The translations under genes were made by a program, and so were the position numbers. The notes beneath the pieces were generated by a model. That model was given only the letters and a program-made list of their open reading frames with translations. It was not told where the DNA came from and did no database searches. Below are positions 1-8,036 of a stretch of 64,000 bases of DNA, piece by piece. The stretch comes from Thermostichus sp047462415. GTDB lineage: Bacteria; Cyanobacteriota; Cyanobacteriia; Thermostichales; Thermostichaceae. Each line of letters begins with the position of its first letter. Positions within the stretch are counted from its first letter, which is position 1. The DNA lies in contig NZ_JANSJE010000003.1 in assembly GCF_047462415.1 (NCBI RefSeq), positions 1-64,000 of the forward strand, written 5' to 3'.

Positions 1-1373
1 GGCAGACCTTTCGGCTGTACCCCAACAAAACCCAAGAGCGGGATTTGTTGTCTGCTCGCCGTTTGCACTGCTACCTCTACAACGCTTGCGTTGCTCACCG
101 ACGCTATGAGTACCGACGCAACCGCCGGACGGTTACTTACCTTGAGCAGCAGAACCTTCTGCCGGAGTTCAAGCAGGCGTGGCCGGAGTTTGCTCAACTC
201 AACTCCCATTCTCTGCAAGCTACGGTCAAGCGGGTAGATTTTGCCTATCAGCGCTTCTTTCAAGGGCTGAGTAAAAAGCCTCAGTTCAAGTCAATCAAGC
301 GGTATTCTGGCTGGACATATCCCAGCACTTCGGGGTGGAAAGTAGCCAGCAACGGTAAGCACGGTAGCGTTACCCTCAATGACCTGGGCATCACCCTGAG
401 GATGCGGGGCAAAGCCAAGGACTGGGGGAAACCTACCACGCTAACTATTGTCTATAAACCAACTTTACGGCAGTGGTATGCTTCCTTCACCGTAGAGGTG
501 GAAGTGCCTCAGCCTAAGTTTGGTTCCCAGTCAGACTTGAAGTATGAGTCCATCGTTGCCTACGACTTGGGCACCGAGACCGCCATAACCCTATATGACG
601 GGAGTGAGTTCTATGAGGTTGCTAATCCTCGGTTTACGCAGAGGAGTGAGGAGAAAATTCGCAAGACCGCCAAACTTAAGCGACGAAAGCGTGCACCCAG
701 GAAGGGAGTGAAGGCTTCTAGGAGATGGAAGAAAATCAACCGGCTAGAGGCTAAGCTCAAAGCCAAAGTTGCCCGTCAGCGTAAAGACTGGCAACACAAG
801 GTTACCTCAGAGATTGCCCGTCGTTATGACATCGGGGTAACTGGTCGCGTTAGCGGGACGGAGTCCTTAAAGCTCAACGTCAAGAACATGACCCGTAAAG
901 CTAAGGGTAAAGGGAAGAAGCGCAAGGCCGGACTAAACAAGTCTATTTTGTCGGTGGGGTTTGGTACGCTGAACCAAATGCTGACCTACAAAATTGAGCA
1001 GAAAGGTGGTCTGGTCTTGTTTCTTCCTACACAAACCCTCAAGCCGTCTCAGCGCTGTCCCAAGTGCGGTGCTGTTCACAAGGAGTGGGCAGAGCTCAGT
1101 AACCGTTACCATGTCTGTTCTGCCTGTGGGTTTGCGATACCGCGGGACAGGGGAACGGTGATGGTTTTCTACAACGTTGCTACTAATTGGACTCCGTCCC
1201 GCTGCCGCGAACAGCAACCGGGGCTGGGAACCAGCCTCGTGAGTCTTGGATGCTTCAGCTCTACTTCACAGACCCGGTACACGGGATCCATGAAGCAACT
1301 GGGGCAGAGGAAGAGACAAAAATCTCGCCGTAAAGCGGATGGGGAAACCCCACCCGCCTGCGCGGTGGGGTAG
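1..1373 (+). CDS. tnpB: IS605/IS1341-type TnpB (OrfB) protein, 5' end outside window
   Basis: TnpB is an RNA-guided RuvC-like nuclease carried by IS200/IS605-type elements. The frame is open from position 3 with a typical N-terminus (FRLYPNKTQERD), so the gene starts upstream of the window. The RuvC-I aspartate lies in VAYDLGTE (about 564). A zinc finger CPKCG/CSACG lies at about 1055-1132, and the RuvC-III aspartate in PRDRG at about 1146. Two copies of the window's interspersed repeat lie in the frame (845-868 and 1189-1212). The first encodes RVSGTES exactly where the RuvC-II glutamate is expected before LNVKNM, so the copy may be inactive. No tnpA (Y1 transposase) is visible. Confidence 0.9.
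   Translation, partial: QTFRLYPNKTQERDLLSARRLHCYLYNACVAHRRYEYRRNRRTVTYLEQQNLLPEFKQAWPEFAQLNSHSLQATVKRVDFAYQRFFQGLSKKPQFKSIKRYSGWTYPSTSGWKVASNGKHGSVTLNDLGITLRMRGKAKDWGKPTTLTIVYKPTLRQWYASFTVEVEVPQPKFGSQSDLKYESIVAYDLGTETAITLYDGSEFYEVANPRFTQRSEEKIRKTAKLKRRKRAPRKGVKASRRWKKINRLEAKLKAKVARQRKDWQHKVTSEIARRYDIGVTGRVSGTESLKLNVKNMTRKAKGKGKKRKAGLNKSILSVGFGTLNQMLTYKIEQKGGLVLFLPTQTLKPSQRCPKCGAVHKEWAELSNRYHVCSACGFAIPRDRGTVMVFYNVATNWTPSRCREQQPGLGTSLVSLGCFSSTSQTRYTGSMKQLGQRKRQKSRRKADGETPPACAVG
845..868 (-). repeat. Interspersed 27-bp element, copy 1 (inside tnpB)
   Basis: Reverse-strand copy of the GGACTCCGTCCCGCTGACGC element with one change (TTAGC instead of TCAGC on the plus strand). It is read in tnpB as RVSGTES and keeps the frame open. 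Confidence 0.85.
1189..1212 (+). repeat. Interspersed 27-bp element, copy 2 (inside tnpB C-terminus)
   Basis: Plus-strand copy read as TPSRCRE in tnpB. In this frame the consensus contains TGA (CGC TGA CGC). Here that codon is TGC, so the reading frame continues. Confidence 0.85.
1347..1371 (+). mobile_element. Right-end hairpin of the IS605-type element
   Basis: A perfect 8-bp inverted repeat, ACCCCACC/GGTGGGGT with a 9-nt loop, overlaps the tnpB stop codon and is followed by TAGTTCATC. IS200/IS605 elements carry subterminal hairpins at their ends, and the right end of the tnpB transcript forms the guide (omega) RNA. I infer that the element ends just downstream, near 1375-1385. The exact cleavage site cannot be fixed without an empty-site comparison. 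Confidence 0.55.
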
Positions 1374-1470
1374 TTCATCTATCACGAAGTTCTTTCCTTT
1401 TCGTGCTCAAGTCGGGGCTGACAAGAGTAGTTACGATGTTCTCATCCAGGGGAGCCGCGGAGTTGTCTCG

Positions 1471-2940
1471 ATGGGCCAGGAGATTGCCTCCTTCAGCTTT
1501 GGCGCAGAGGACTTTGCCGAGTTCAAAGCTCGGCTGCAGCAGGAGACAGATCTGCTGGACCGCTGGCTGGCCGCCGCGCCGGGGCTGGATCCCGCCTGTC
1601 AGCCTTTTGCCCAGGGATCCCCGGTGGGAGGGTTCGAGCTGGAGGCTTGGCTGGTGACTCCTCAGGGGGATCCGGCCCCGATCAACTCAGCCTACCTGGA
1701 GGCTGTCAACGACCCGCTGGTGGTGCCGGAACTGGCCCGCTTCAACATCGAGCTCAACAGCCGGCCCCAGGTTTTGGCTGCATCCGCTCTGCGGCAGCTC
1801 CGCCAAGAGCTGGAACAGACCTGGGATCGCTGCTGCCGAGTGGCCGAGCAACTGCAGGCAGGGCTGATGATGATCGGCATTTTGCCCACGCTGCAGCAGC
1901 AGCAGCTCACTTTGGAGATGATCTCCCCCCGCAAGCGCTACCTGGCCCTCAACGAGCAGATCCTAAACCTGCACCGGCGCGAGCAACCCTCGGGGATCCC
2001 GCCCCTGGGGCTGGCGATCGCAGGGCCTGCCGCCCGGCTACGCGTCACCCACCCAAACGTCATGCTGGAGGCAGCCACCACCTCTTTTCAAATCCATCTG
2101 CAGGTGTCGCCCCACCAGGCAGCCCGCTACTTCAACGCTTCCCTGCTCGTATCGGCTCCCTTGGTAGCCCTGGCAGCCAATTCTCCCTATCTGTTTGGGC
2201 ACGACCTGTGGGCGGAAACCCGCATCCCGGTGTTTGAGCAAGCCTTGGATGGCCCACCCCCCCTCGCCCCCACCCACCAAGCTCGCGTTACCTTCGGGCA
2301 AGGCTATGTCCAGGGATCCCTAATGGAGCTGTTCTGGGAAAATCTGCACCGCTACCCGGTGGTGTTGCCGCAAAGGTTAGCCGCTGCCCCGACCGAGCTG
2401 GCCCACCTGCGTCTGCACAACGGCACCATCTGGCGCTGGAACCGCCCCCTCATCGGCTTGGATCCCGTTCCCCACCTGCGCATCGAACAGCGGGTGGCTG
2501 CAGCAGGCCCCACCCTGCCGGACATGATCGCCAATGCGGCCTTTTACTTTGGCCTGGTGCAAGCTCTGGGATCCCGACCTCTTCCCCCGGAGCAGGAGCT
2601 GAGCTTTGCCCAGTGCCGCGCCAATTTTTATACGGCCGCCCGCTTCGGCCTCGAGGCCCCCATCACCTGGCTCAACGGTTGGCAGGGATCCCTGCGCCAA
2701 TTGTTGCTGCAAGAGCTGCTCCCGCAAGCAGAGGCGGGCTTGGCGCAACTGGACTTGGCGCCCCAGGACATCCAGGAGTACCTGGGCATTCTCCGCGGCC
2801 GTGTCGAGTCGGGGCAGAATGGGGCCACCTGGCAGCGCCGCTACGTGGCTCGGCATGGTAAAGATATGCAACAATTGACCTGTGCCTACTGGGAACGGCA
2901 GCGGCAAGGTCAGCCGGTACACACCTGGGATCTCGGCTAG
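1471..2940 (+). CDS. GCS2-family glutamate-cysteine ligase-like protein
   Basis: A 489-residue member of the glutamate-cysteine ligase type 2 / carboxylate-amine ligase superfamily. Near the N-terminus FELEAWL resembles the acidic metal/ATP-binding strand of this family, and FNIELNSRP fits the next conserved strand. The cyanobacterial and plant GCS enzymes that start glutathione synthesis belong to a related branch, but I cannot tell whether this protein makes gamma-glutamylcysteine. The frame is open from 1339, but the upstream part overlaps the IS end. I chose ATG 1471, where the protein-like sequence MGQEIASFSF begins. Several GGGATCCC sites lie in the gene. Confidence 0.75.
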   Translation: MGQEIASFSFGAEDFAEFKARLQQETDLLDRWLAAAPGLDPACQPFAQGSPVGGFELEAWLVTPQGDPAPINSAYLEAVNDPLVVPELARFNIELNSRPQVLAASALRQLRQELEQTWDRCCRVAEQLQAGLMMIGILPTLQQQQLTLEMISPRKRYLALNEQILNLHRREQPSGIPPLGLAIAGPAARLRVTHPNVMLEAATTSFQIHLQVSPHQAARYFNASLLVSAPLVALAANSPYLFGHDLWAETRIPVFEQALDGPPPLAPTHQARVTFGQGYVQGSLMELFWENLHRYPVVLPQRLAAAPTELAHLRLHNGTIWRWNRPLIGLDPVPHLRIEQRVAAAGPTLPDMIANAAFYFGLVQALGSRPLPPEQELSFAQCRANFYTAARFGLEAPITWLNGWQGSLRQLLLQELLPQAEAGLAQLDLAPQDIQEYLGILRGRVESGQNGATWQRRYVARHGKDMQQLTCAYWERQRQGQPVHTWDLG

Positions 2941-3111
2941 GGAAGCCGTCTCCCCATAGTTGCCGGCGGGGGGGATAGGTCACCGCTTGGGCATGCCTGC
3001 ATCGGAAGGGATGCTTTCTCAAAGGTCAGGGCGGCGACCTAAGCCACAAGCACGACAGCCAGTTGTTTACCTCCAGCTAAGGATGAGACAGTTCGCTACC
3101 CCAATCTCCAT

Positions 3112-3150
3112 CTCCCCTCTCCCGTTGGGAGAGGGGCTGGGGGTGAGGGC
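3112..3150 (+). repeat. GC-rich hairpin repeat (REP-like), locus 1
   Basis: The sequence CTCCCCTCTCCC-gtt-GGGAGAGGGG forms a strong hairpin and is followed by the conserved tail CTGGGGGTGAGGGC. This unit recurs at 6186, 24472, 34962, 54818, 59294 and 63966. It occupies the 281-bp spacer between the GCS2-like gene and the next gene, where I see nothing else. Confidence 0.85.
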
Positions 3151-3221
3151 CTATTTCACGGATCCCCTTTGTCCTTAAGCAGCCAAAAGGTTTGCGTTGA
3201 GGTGCTTGCCCAAAAAACCGT

Positions 3222-4259
3222 ATGCTCACTGTTCTCGATCACCTGCCGGAGCAACTCCTAGATTTAGAAGCCCATCAACTCTACGACCGATTGGGCGGGC
3301 CAACCCTCATCCATCTGGCGGGACGACGGGATCCCCCCTTGTTTGTGTCCGTCCTGCTGCACGGCAACGAGGTCACCGGCTGGCAGGCGGTGCGACAGCT
3401 TCTGCGCCGCTACGTCCAGCGGGAACTGCCCCGTTCCCTGTCCCTTTTCATCGGCAATGTGTGGGCTGCTCGCCAAGGACAACGGCGGCTAGACGGCCAA
3501 CCGGACTACAACCGCATCTGGGGCCCCGGCTCCACCCCCGAACACGCCATGGCCCAGGCCGTCCTGCAGCAGATGCAGCAGCGGGGCGTGTTTGCCAGCG
3601 TCGATATTCACAACAACACCGGCACCAACCCCCACTACGCCTGTGTCAACTACTTAGATGCTTCTACCCTGCACCTGGCCACCCTGTTTGGGCGCACCGT
3701 CCTCTACTTCACCAAACCGGAAGGGGTACAGAGCATGGCCTTTGGTCGCTTCTGGCCGGCGGTAACCCTGGAATGTGGCAAGCCGGATCAGCCCCACGGC
3801 ACCCAACATGCCCGCGAATTTCTGGAAGCCTGCCTGCACCTGTCAGCAATCCCTCAGCGCCCCGTCCTTAGCCAGGATATCGACCTGTTCCACAGCGTTG
3901 CCATCGTCAAGATCCCAGACGAGGTGAGCTTCAGCTTTGGGGAAGAGGCGGACGACCCACACCTGCGCTTTCCCCCCGATTTGGATCTCTTCAATTTCCG
4001 GGAGCTCCCTCCCCACACCCGCATCGGCTGGACGAGCAACGGCTTTCACCTCGACGTGCAAGACGAGCAGGGCCAAAATGTGGCCGATCGCTTCTTCTAC
4101 GCCCAAGATGGCGAAATTCGCACCCGCGTGCCCATTATGCCGAGCATGCTCACCCTCAACAGCCGCATCATCCGCCAAGACTGCCTCTGCTACTTGATGG
4201 AGCGCTACCCTCTGGCCGCTATCGCCCCCCCCTCAGACAAAAGACCCCGGCTGTTGTAG
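3222..4259 (+). CDS. Succinylglutamate desuccinylase/aspartoacylase-family (M14) protein
   Basis: A 345-residue zinc carboxypeptidase-fold protein. LHGNE at about residue 47-51 provides the His and Glu zinc ligands, NVWAARQGQRR resembles the arginine-containing substrate strand, and DIHNNTGTNPH carries the third ligand. Members deacylate N-acyl amino acids such as N-acetylaspartate or succinylglutamate, and the substrate cannot be told here. No arginine-catabolism genes are adjacent. The start ATG 3222 sits close to a run of C/A without a strong Shine-Dalgarno sequence. Confidence 0.78.
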   Translation: MLTVLDHLPEQLLDLEAHQLYDRLGGPTLIHLAGRRDPPLFVSVLLHGNEVTGWQAVRQLLRRYVQRELPRSLSLFIGNVWAARQGQRRLDGQPDYNRIWGPGSTPEHAMAQAVLQQMQQRGVFASVDIHNNTGTNPHYACVNYLDASTLHLATLFGRTVLYFTKPEGVQSMAFGRFWPAVTLECGKPDQPHGTQHAREFLEACLHLSAIPQRPVLSQDIDLFHSVAIVKIPDEVSFSFGEEADDPHLRFPPDLDLFNFRELPPHTRIGWTSNGFHLDVQDEQGQNVADRFFYAQDGEIRTRVPIMPSMLTLNSRIIRQDCLCYLMERYPLAAIAPPSDKRPRLL

Positions 4260-4492
4260 AAAATCCAGCTCTGCGGCTGTAGAGGGGCGACCGAGAACGG
4301 CATTGCGATGGGGGAAGTTGTTGATCAAACCCCTGGGCCACCCAAAGCCAAGGGATCCGTTGCAACGGCAGGGGGAGTGCCGCGAAACCCATTGCGGGGA
4401 AACCAGAGAACTCCGTCTCGCTGCAAGGGATGGCAGGTACGCTAACGTGAGACAGAATCCTCAAAACTGCCAACTGAGCACACGGGATCCCT
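4260..4492. other. Intergenic spacer with a possible decayed copy of the 27-bp element
   Basis: At about 4406-4421 the sequence GAACTCCGTCTCGCTG matches 14 of 16 positions of the interspersed element. A weaker inverted match lies at about 4440-4461. Otherwise I see only the recN upstream region, which ends in CGGGATCCCTATG. Confidence 0.4.
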
Positions 4493-6220
4493 ATGTTGCG
4501 CCTGCTGCGGATCGAGAACTTTGCCCTGATCGAGCACTTGGAGATTCCCTTTCGGGCGGGGCTGAACGTGCTGACCGGAGAAACGGGCGCGGGCAAGTCC
4601 ATCATTCTCGACGCCCTGGATGCCGCCCTAGGCGGGCCGGCGCGAGCCCTGCGCAGCGGCAGCGAGCGAGGTCTGGTGGAAGCGGTTTTCCATCTCAATC
4701 CCGAGCTGGCAGCCTGGCTAGAACAAGAACAAATCGACCCCCTAGAGGAGGGCTTGGTCTGTAGCCGCGAACTGCTGTTGCGCAACGGCAAACTCACCAG
4801 TCGTTCGCGGGTGAATGGGGTGCTGGTGAACAAAGCCCAGATGCTCAGCCTGCGCTCCCAATTGGTGGAGATCACCGCCCAGGGGCAAACGGTTCAAATC
4901 CAATCTCCGCAAACCCAGCGCCGTTGGCTGGACGATTTTGGCGGCGAAAAGCTGCTGCGAACACGCGCAGAAGTGGCCGCCCTCTACCAAACTTGGAACT
5001 ATCTGAAAACAGAGACAGAATCCCGCCGGCAAAACCAGCAACTGCGCCTGCAACGGCTAGACCTGCTGCAGTTGCAAGCGCAAGAACTGCTCGCCCTGCG
5101 GCTGGAGGATCCCGACGAGCTGGCCAAACTGGAGCGGGAGCGGGATCGCCTGGCCCACCGGGTGGAGCTGCAGCAGCAAAGTTACGCAGCCCACCAACTG
5201 CTCTACCAAAATGACAGCGGCTCACCGGCCATCGCCGACCTGTTGGGCCAGGCCGAACGGTTACTGCAAGCTATGACCCAGCGGGATCCCGACCTGGCCC
5301 CTCTGGCCGAGATGCTCAGCAGCGCCCTCATTCAGGTAGAGGAGGTGGGGCGAGAGCTGCTGCGCTACGGCGAGACGCTGGAGGCGGATCCCGGTCGGTT
5401 GAATAAAATTGAACGGCGCCTTGCCCAACTCCGACAAGCCTGCCGCAAATACGGCCCCACCTTGGCCGAGGTGATGGCCCATGCGGAGCGGGTGCAGGCC
5501 GAGTTGGCCCAACTGCGAGGCGACAACACCGACCTGGAGGAATGGCAGGCACGGCTGGACAAAGCTGCCCAAGACTTGGAGTGCCATTGCCGAGTGCTCT
5601 CCCAACTGCGCCACCAGGCGGCCCGCCAACTGGAAGAGGCCCTTCTTGAGGAGCTCAAGCTGCTGGGGATGGGCGCAGTGCAATTCCAGGTGCGGATCCA
5701 ACCCGGCCCCCCGACGGCAGAAGGGGTGGATCAGGTGAGCTTCTGGTTCAGCCCCAACCCGGGTGAGCCCCTACAGCCTCTGGCCAGCATCGCCTCCGGC
5801 GGCGAGATGAGCCGTTTTTTGCTGGCCCTGAAAGCCGTATTCAGCCGCATCGATCCGGTGACCACCATGGTTTTTGACGAGATCGATGCCGGTGTGTCCG
5901 GCAAAGTGGCCCAAGCCATCGCCACCCAGTTGCACAGCATCGCCCAAGATCACCAGATCCTCTGCGTCACCCACCAGCCCCTGATCGCTGCCTTGGCAGA
6001 TCACCACCTGCGGGTTTACAAGGTGGTGCAGCAAAAACGAACTTCTGTGCGGGTGGAACTGCTAGGAGAACGGGAACGCCGCGAAGAATTGGCCCAACTG
6101 GCCGCCGGCCACTCCGCCCAAGAAGCGATGACCTTTGTAGAGGCTCTCCTCAAGCAAGCGGCTCAACTGCGCCAGCCCCGCCTAGCTCCCCTCTCCCTCG
6201 GGGAGAGGGGCTGGGGGTGA
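4493..6220 (+). CDS. recN: DNA repair protein RecN
   Basis: A 575-residue SMC-like ATPase of recombinational double-strand break repair. Walker A GETGAGKS lies near residue 30, the coiled-coil arms run through the middle, the ABC signature is SGGEMSRFLLALK, and Walker B is MVFDEIDAGVSG. The length is normal for RecN. The last residues (PLSLGERGWG) and the TGA stop at 6218 are encoded by a REP-like hairpin repeat at 6186-6224, so the native C-terminus was probably altered when the repeat arrived. It converges on the livF-like gene with a 5-bp gap. Confidence 0.95.
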   Translation: MLRLLRIENFALIEHLEIPFRAGLNVLTGETGAGKSIILDALDAALGGPARALRSGSERGLVEAVFHLNPELAAWLEQEQIDPLEEGLVCSRELLLRNGKLTSRSRVNGVLVNKAQMLSLRSQLVEITAQGQTVQIQSPQTQRRWLDDFGGEKLLRTRAEVAALYQTWNYLKTETESRRQNQQLRLQRLDLLQLQAQELLALRLEDPDELAKLERERDRLAHRVELQQQSYAAHQLLYQNDSGSPAIADLLGQAERLLQAMTQRDPDLAPLAEMLSSALIQVEEVGRELLRYGETLEADPGRLNKIERRLAQLRQACRKYGPTLAEVMAHAERVQAELAQLRGDNTDLEEWQARLDKAAQDLECHCRVLSQLRHQAARQLEEALLEELKLLGMGAVQFQVRIQPGPPTAEGVDQVSFWFSPNPGEPLQPLASIASGGEMSRFLLALKAVFSRIDPVTTMVFDEIDAGVSGKVAQAIATQLHSIAQDHQILCVTHQPLIAALADHHLRVYKVVQQKRTSVRVELLGERERREELAQLAAGHSAQEAMTFVEALLKQAAQLRQPRLAPLSLGERGWG

Positions 6221-6224
6221 GGGC
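6186..6224 (+). repeat. REP-like hairpin repeat, locus 2 (overlaps recN 3' end)
   Basis: The stem CTCCCCTCTCCC/GGGGAGAGGGG with tail CTGGGGGTGAGGGC supplies the stop codon of recN. It lies between convergent genes and may also serve as a transcription barrier. Confidence 0.85.
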
Positions 6225-6225
6225 C

Positions 6226-6933
6226 TCAACCGCCCAAAAACAGCTCCAGCACCTCGGGATTGTTCAACAGGTTGGGGCCGGTGTCCTCGAAGCGGTTTTC
6301 TCCCATAGATAAGACGTAGCCCCAGTCCGCCATCTGCAGGGCCTGCTTAGCATTCTGCTCCACCATGAGGATGCTGACGCCAAGGCGGTTGATCTGCCGC
6401 AGGAGGGCAAAGGTCTGCTCGATGTACAGGGGCGACAGGCCGGCTGTCGGCTCATCCAGCAACAACAACTGTGGCTCTGCCATCAACGCTCGTCCCATAG
6501 CCAGCATCTGCCGCTGTCCGCCCGACAGGGATCCCGCCACCTGGCGCCGCTTCTCTTGCAGGGGCGGAAACAGCTCATAAACCCGCTCCAGTTGGGCGGC
6601 ATAGCCATCGCGTCGGATGAAGGCCCCCATCTCCAAGTTTTCCTGCACGGTGAGGGAAGGAAAGACGTTGTTGGTTTGGGGCACAAAGCCGATCCCCCGT
6701 CGCACCAGTTGCTCGGCAGGGAGATGCGTGATGTCGGATCCCTGAAACAGCACCCGGCCTGTGCGGATGGTGGCTAGGCCAAACAAAGATTTCAGTACCG
6801 TCGATTTGCCCGCTCCGTTGGGGCCGATGATCACCACGATTTGGCCAGGGTTCACCTTCAAGTGGATCCCTTTGAGGATGTCCACCCCCCGGTAGCCACT
6901 GTAGAGATCTTGGATGTCCAGCAAAGGGGTCAT
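6226..6933 (-). CDS. livF: Branched-chain amino acid-type ABC transporter ATPase (LivF-like)
   Basis: A 235-residue ABC ATPase. Walker A is GPNGAGKST, the signature LSGGQRQMLAMGRAL, and Walker B LLLLDEPTAGLSP, followed by the switch histidine region SILMVEQNAKQAL. The short length and the absence of a C-terminal regulatory domain fit LivF/UrtE-type subunits of HAAT importers for amino acids or urea. The ATG overlaps the last codons of the livG-like gene (ATGA-type overlap at 6930-6933), so the two are translationally coupled. The membrane permeases are not in this window. Confidence 0.88.
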   Translation of the reverse strand: MTPLLDIQDLYSGYRGVDILKGIHLKVNPGQIVVIIGPNGAGKSTVLKSLFGLATIRTGRVLFQGSDITHLPAEQLVRRGIGFVPQTNNVFPSLTVQENLEMGAFIRRDGYAAQLERVYELFPPLQEKRRQVAGSLSGGQRQMLAMGRALMAEPQLLLLDEPTAGLSPLYIEQTFALLRQINRLGVSILMVEQNAKQALQMADWGYVLSMGENRFEDTGPNLLNNPEVLELFLGG

Positions 6934-7748
6934 GAGAGGGATCCCTCCGAAGGCAGAGAAGAGGGTTTGGATGGACTCAGGGAGTCGGCCAGCGCCACCG
7001 ATCCCAGATAGGCCTCCCGCACGGCTGGGTTTTGTTTAATCTCCTCCATGGATCCCTGGGTCAACACCCTGCCGGCGGCCATAACTACCACGTGGTCGCA
7101 GAGACGGGTTACCAGATCCAAGTCGTGCTCGATGATGCAGAAGGTACAGCCGCGCTCGCGGTTGAGATACTCGATAAAGCGCATCAGATCCGCCAGCAAC
7201 GTGCGGTTGACGCCGGCCCCCGGTTCGTCCAGTAGGATCACCCGCGCATCGGCCATGAGGGTGCGCCCCAGTTCCAGCAGCTTCTTCTGCCCACCGGAAA
7301 GGGTGACGGCCAGTTGATCCCGCAGATGGATGAGGTTGAGCCGTTGCAAAACCTCTTCGGCCCGAGCTTGCAGGTTGCGTTCTTGTCGTTGCACCTGCCG
7401 CCAGCGGAACCAGGCATTGAACAGGTTCTCCCCCACCTGTTGGGGCGGGACGACCATCAAGTTCTCCAGGACGGTCATGCGGCCAAACTCGCGCGGGATC
7501 TGAAAGGTGCGCACCAGGCCGCGCCGGAACAGATGGTGGGGGGGCAGGCCGGTGATGTCTTCCCCATCCAGCCAGATGCGTCCGCTACTGGGCCGAACGA
7601 ACCCGGCGATGATGTTGAAAAGCGTGGTTTTCCCGGCCCCATTGGGGCCGATCAAGCCCGTGATCCGACCGGTTTCAATGCGGAAGGAACAGTGATCTAC
7701 CGCGCTGATGCCGCCAAACCGTTTGGAGATGTCGTCGATAACAATCAC
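6930..7748 (-). CDS. livG: Branched-chain amino acid-type ABC transporter ATPase (LivG-like)
   Basis: A protein of about 272 residues when started at GTG 7748, where VIVIDDISKRFGG begins. The frame extends to 7856, but that extension does not resemble the family. Motifs are Walker A GPNGAGKTT, signature LSGGQKKLLELGRT, Walker B VILLDEPGAGVN, and the LivG-type insertion FQIPREFGRMTVLENLMV. It pairs with the livF-like ATPase downstream and is divergent from the binding-protein gene at 8037, so the three likely form one uptake system. The start is the least certain part. Confidence 0.85.
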   Translation of the reverse strand: MIVIDDISKRFGGISAVDHCSFRIETGRITGLIGPNGAGKTTLFNIIAGFVRPSSGRIWLDGEDITGLPPHHLFRRGLVRTFQIPREFGRMTVLENLMVVPPQQVGENLFNAWFRWRQVQRQERNLQARAEEVLQRLNLIHLRDQLAVTLSGGQKKLLELGRTLMADARVILLDEPGAGVNRTLLADLMRFIEYLNRERGCTFCIIEHDLDLVTRLCDHVVVMAAGRVLTQGSMEEIKQNPAVREAYLGSVALADSLSPSKPSSLPSEGSLS

Positions 7749-8036
7749 GCTGCCCGATGAGTTCAGTATTTCAATATAATGAGCCCAATTGCCGAGTTTG
7801 CTTATTATCCTTCCCGGATCCCTCTGGGAGCAACTGCCCTTGGAGGTTGCAGCCAACCCTGCGGCAGCTAGGGAACGGGCGAGATACTGAGTCTGGCCCG
7901 CTTGTTTTCTGGAGCCATCTTTTTTGAGGGAGTGGGGAACGCTTTAAGGCGAGCCAACGTCTAACTGCTACAATTCAACACTTGGCTTTTGGGATCTGAG
8001 TTCTACTTTCTCTTGCCTCACAGGAGGTTGTTGGTT
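7749..8036. promoter_or_regulatory. Divergent promoter region between the livG-like and binding-protein genes
   Basis: A 288-bp spacer. TACAAT at 7969-7974 is a candidate -10 for the binding-protein gene. On the other strand, TATATT near 7779-7784 could serve livG. The Shine-Dalgarno AGGAGG at 8022-8027 decides the start of the binding protein. Confidence 0.45.

Noticed and set aside
933..1378. Minus-strand open frames opposite tnpB
   Set aside because: They lie antisense to a clear TnpB frame and show no family features.
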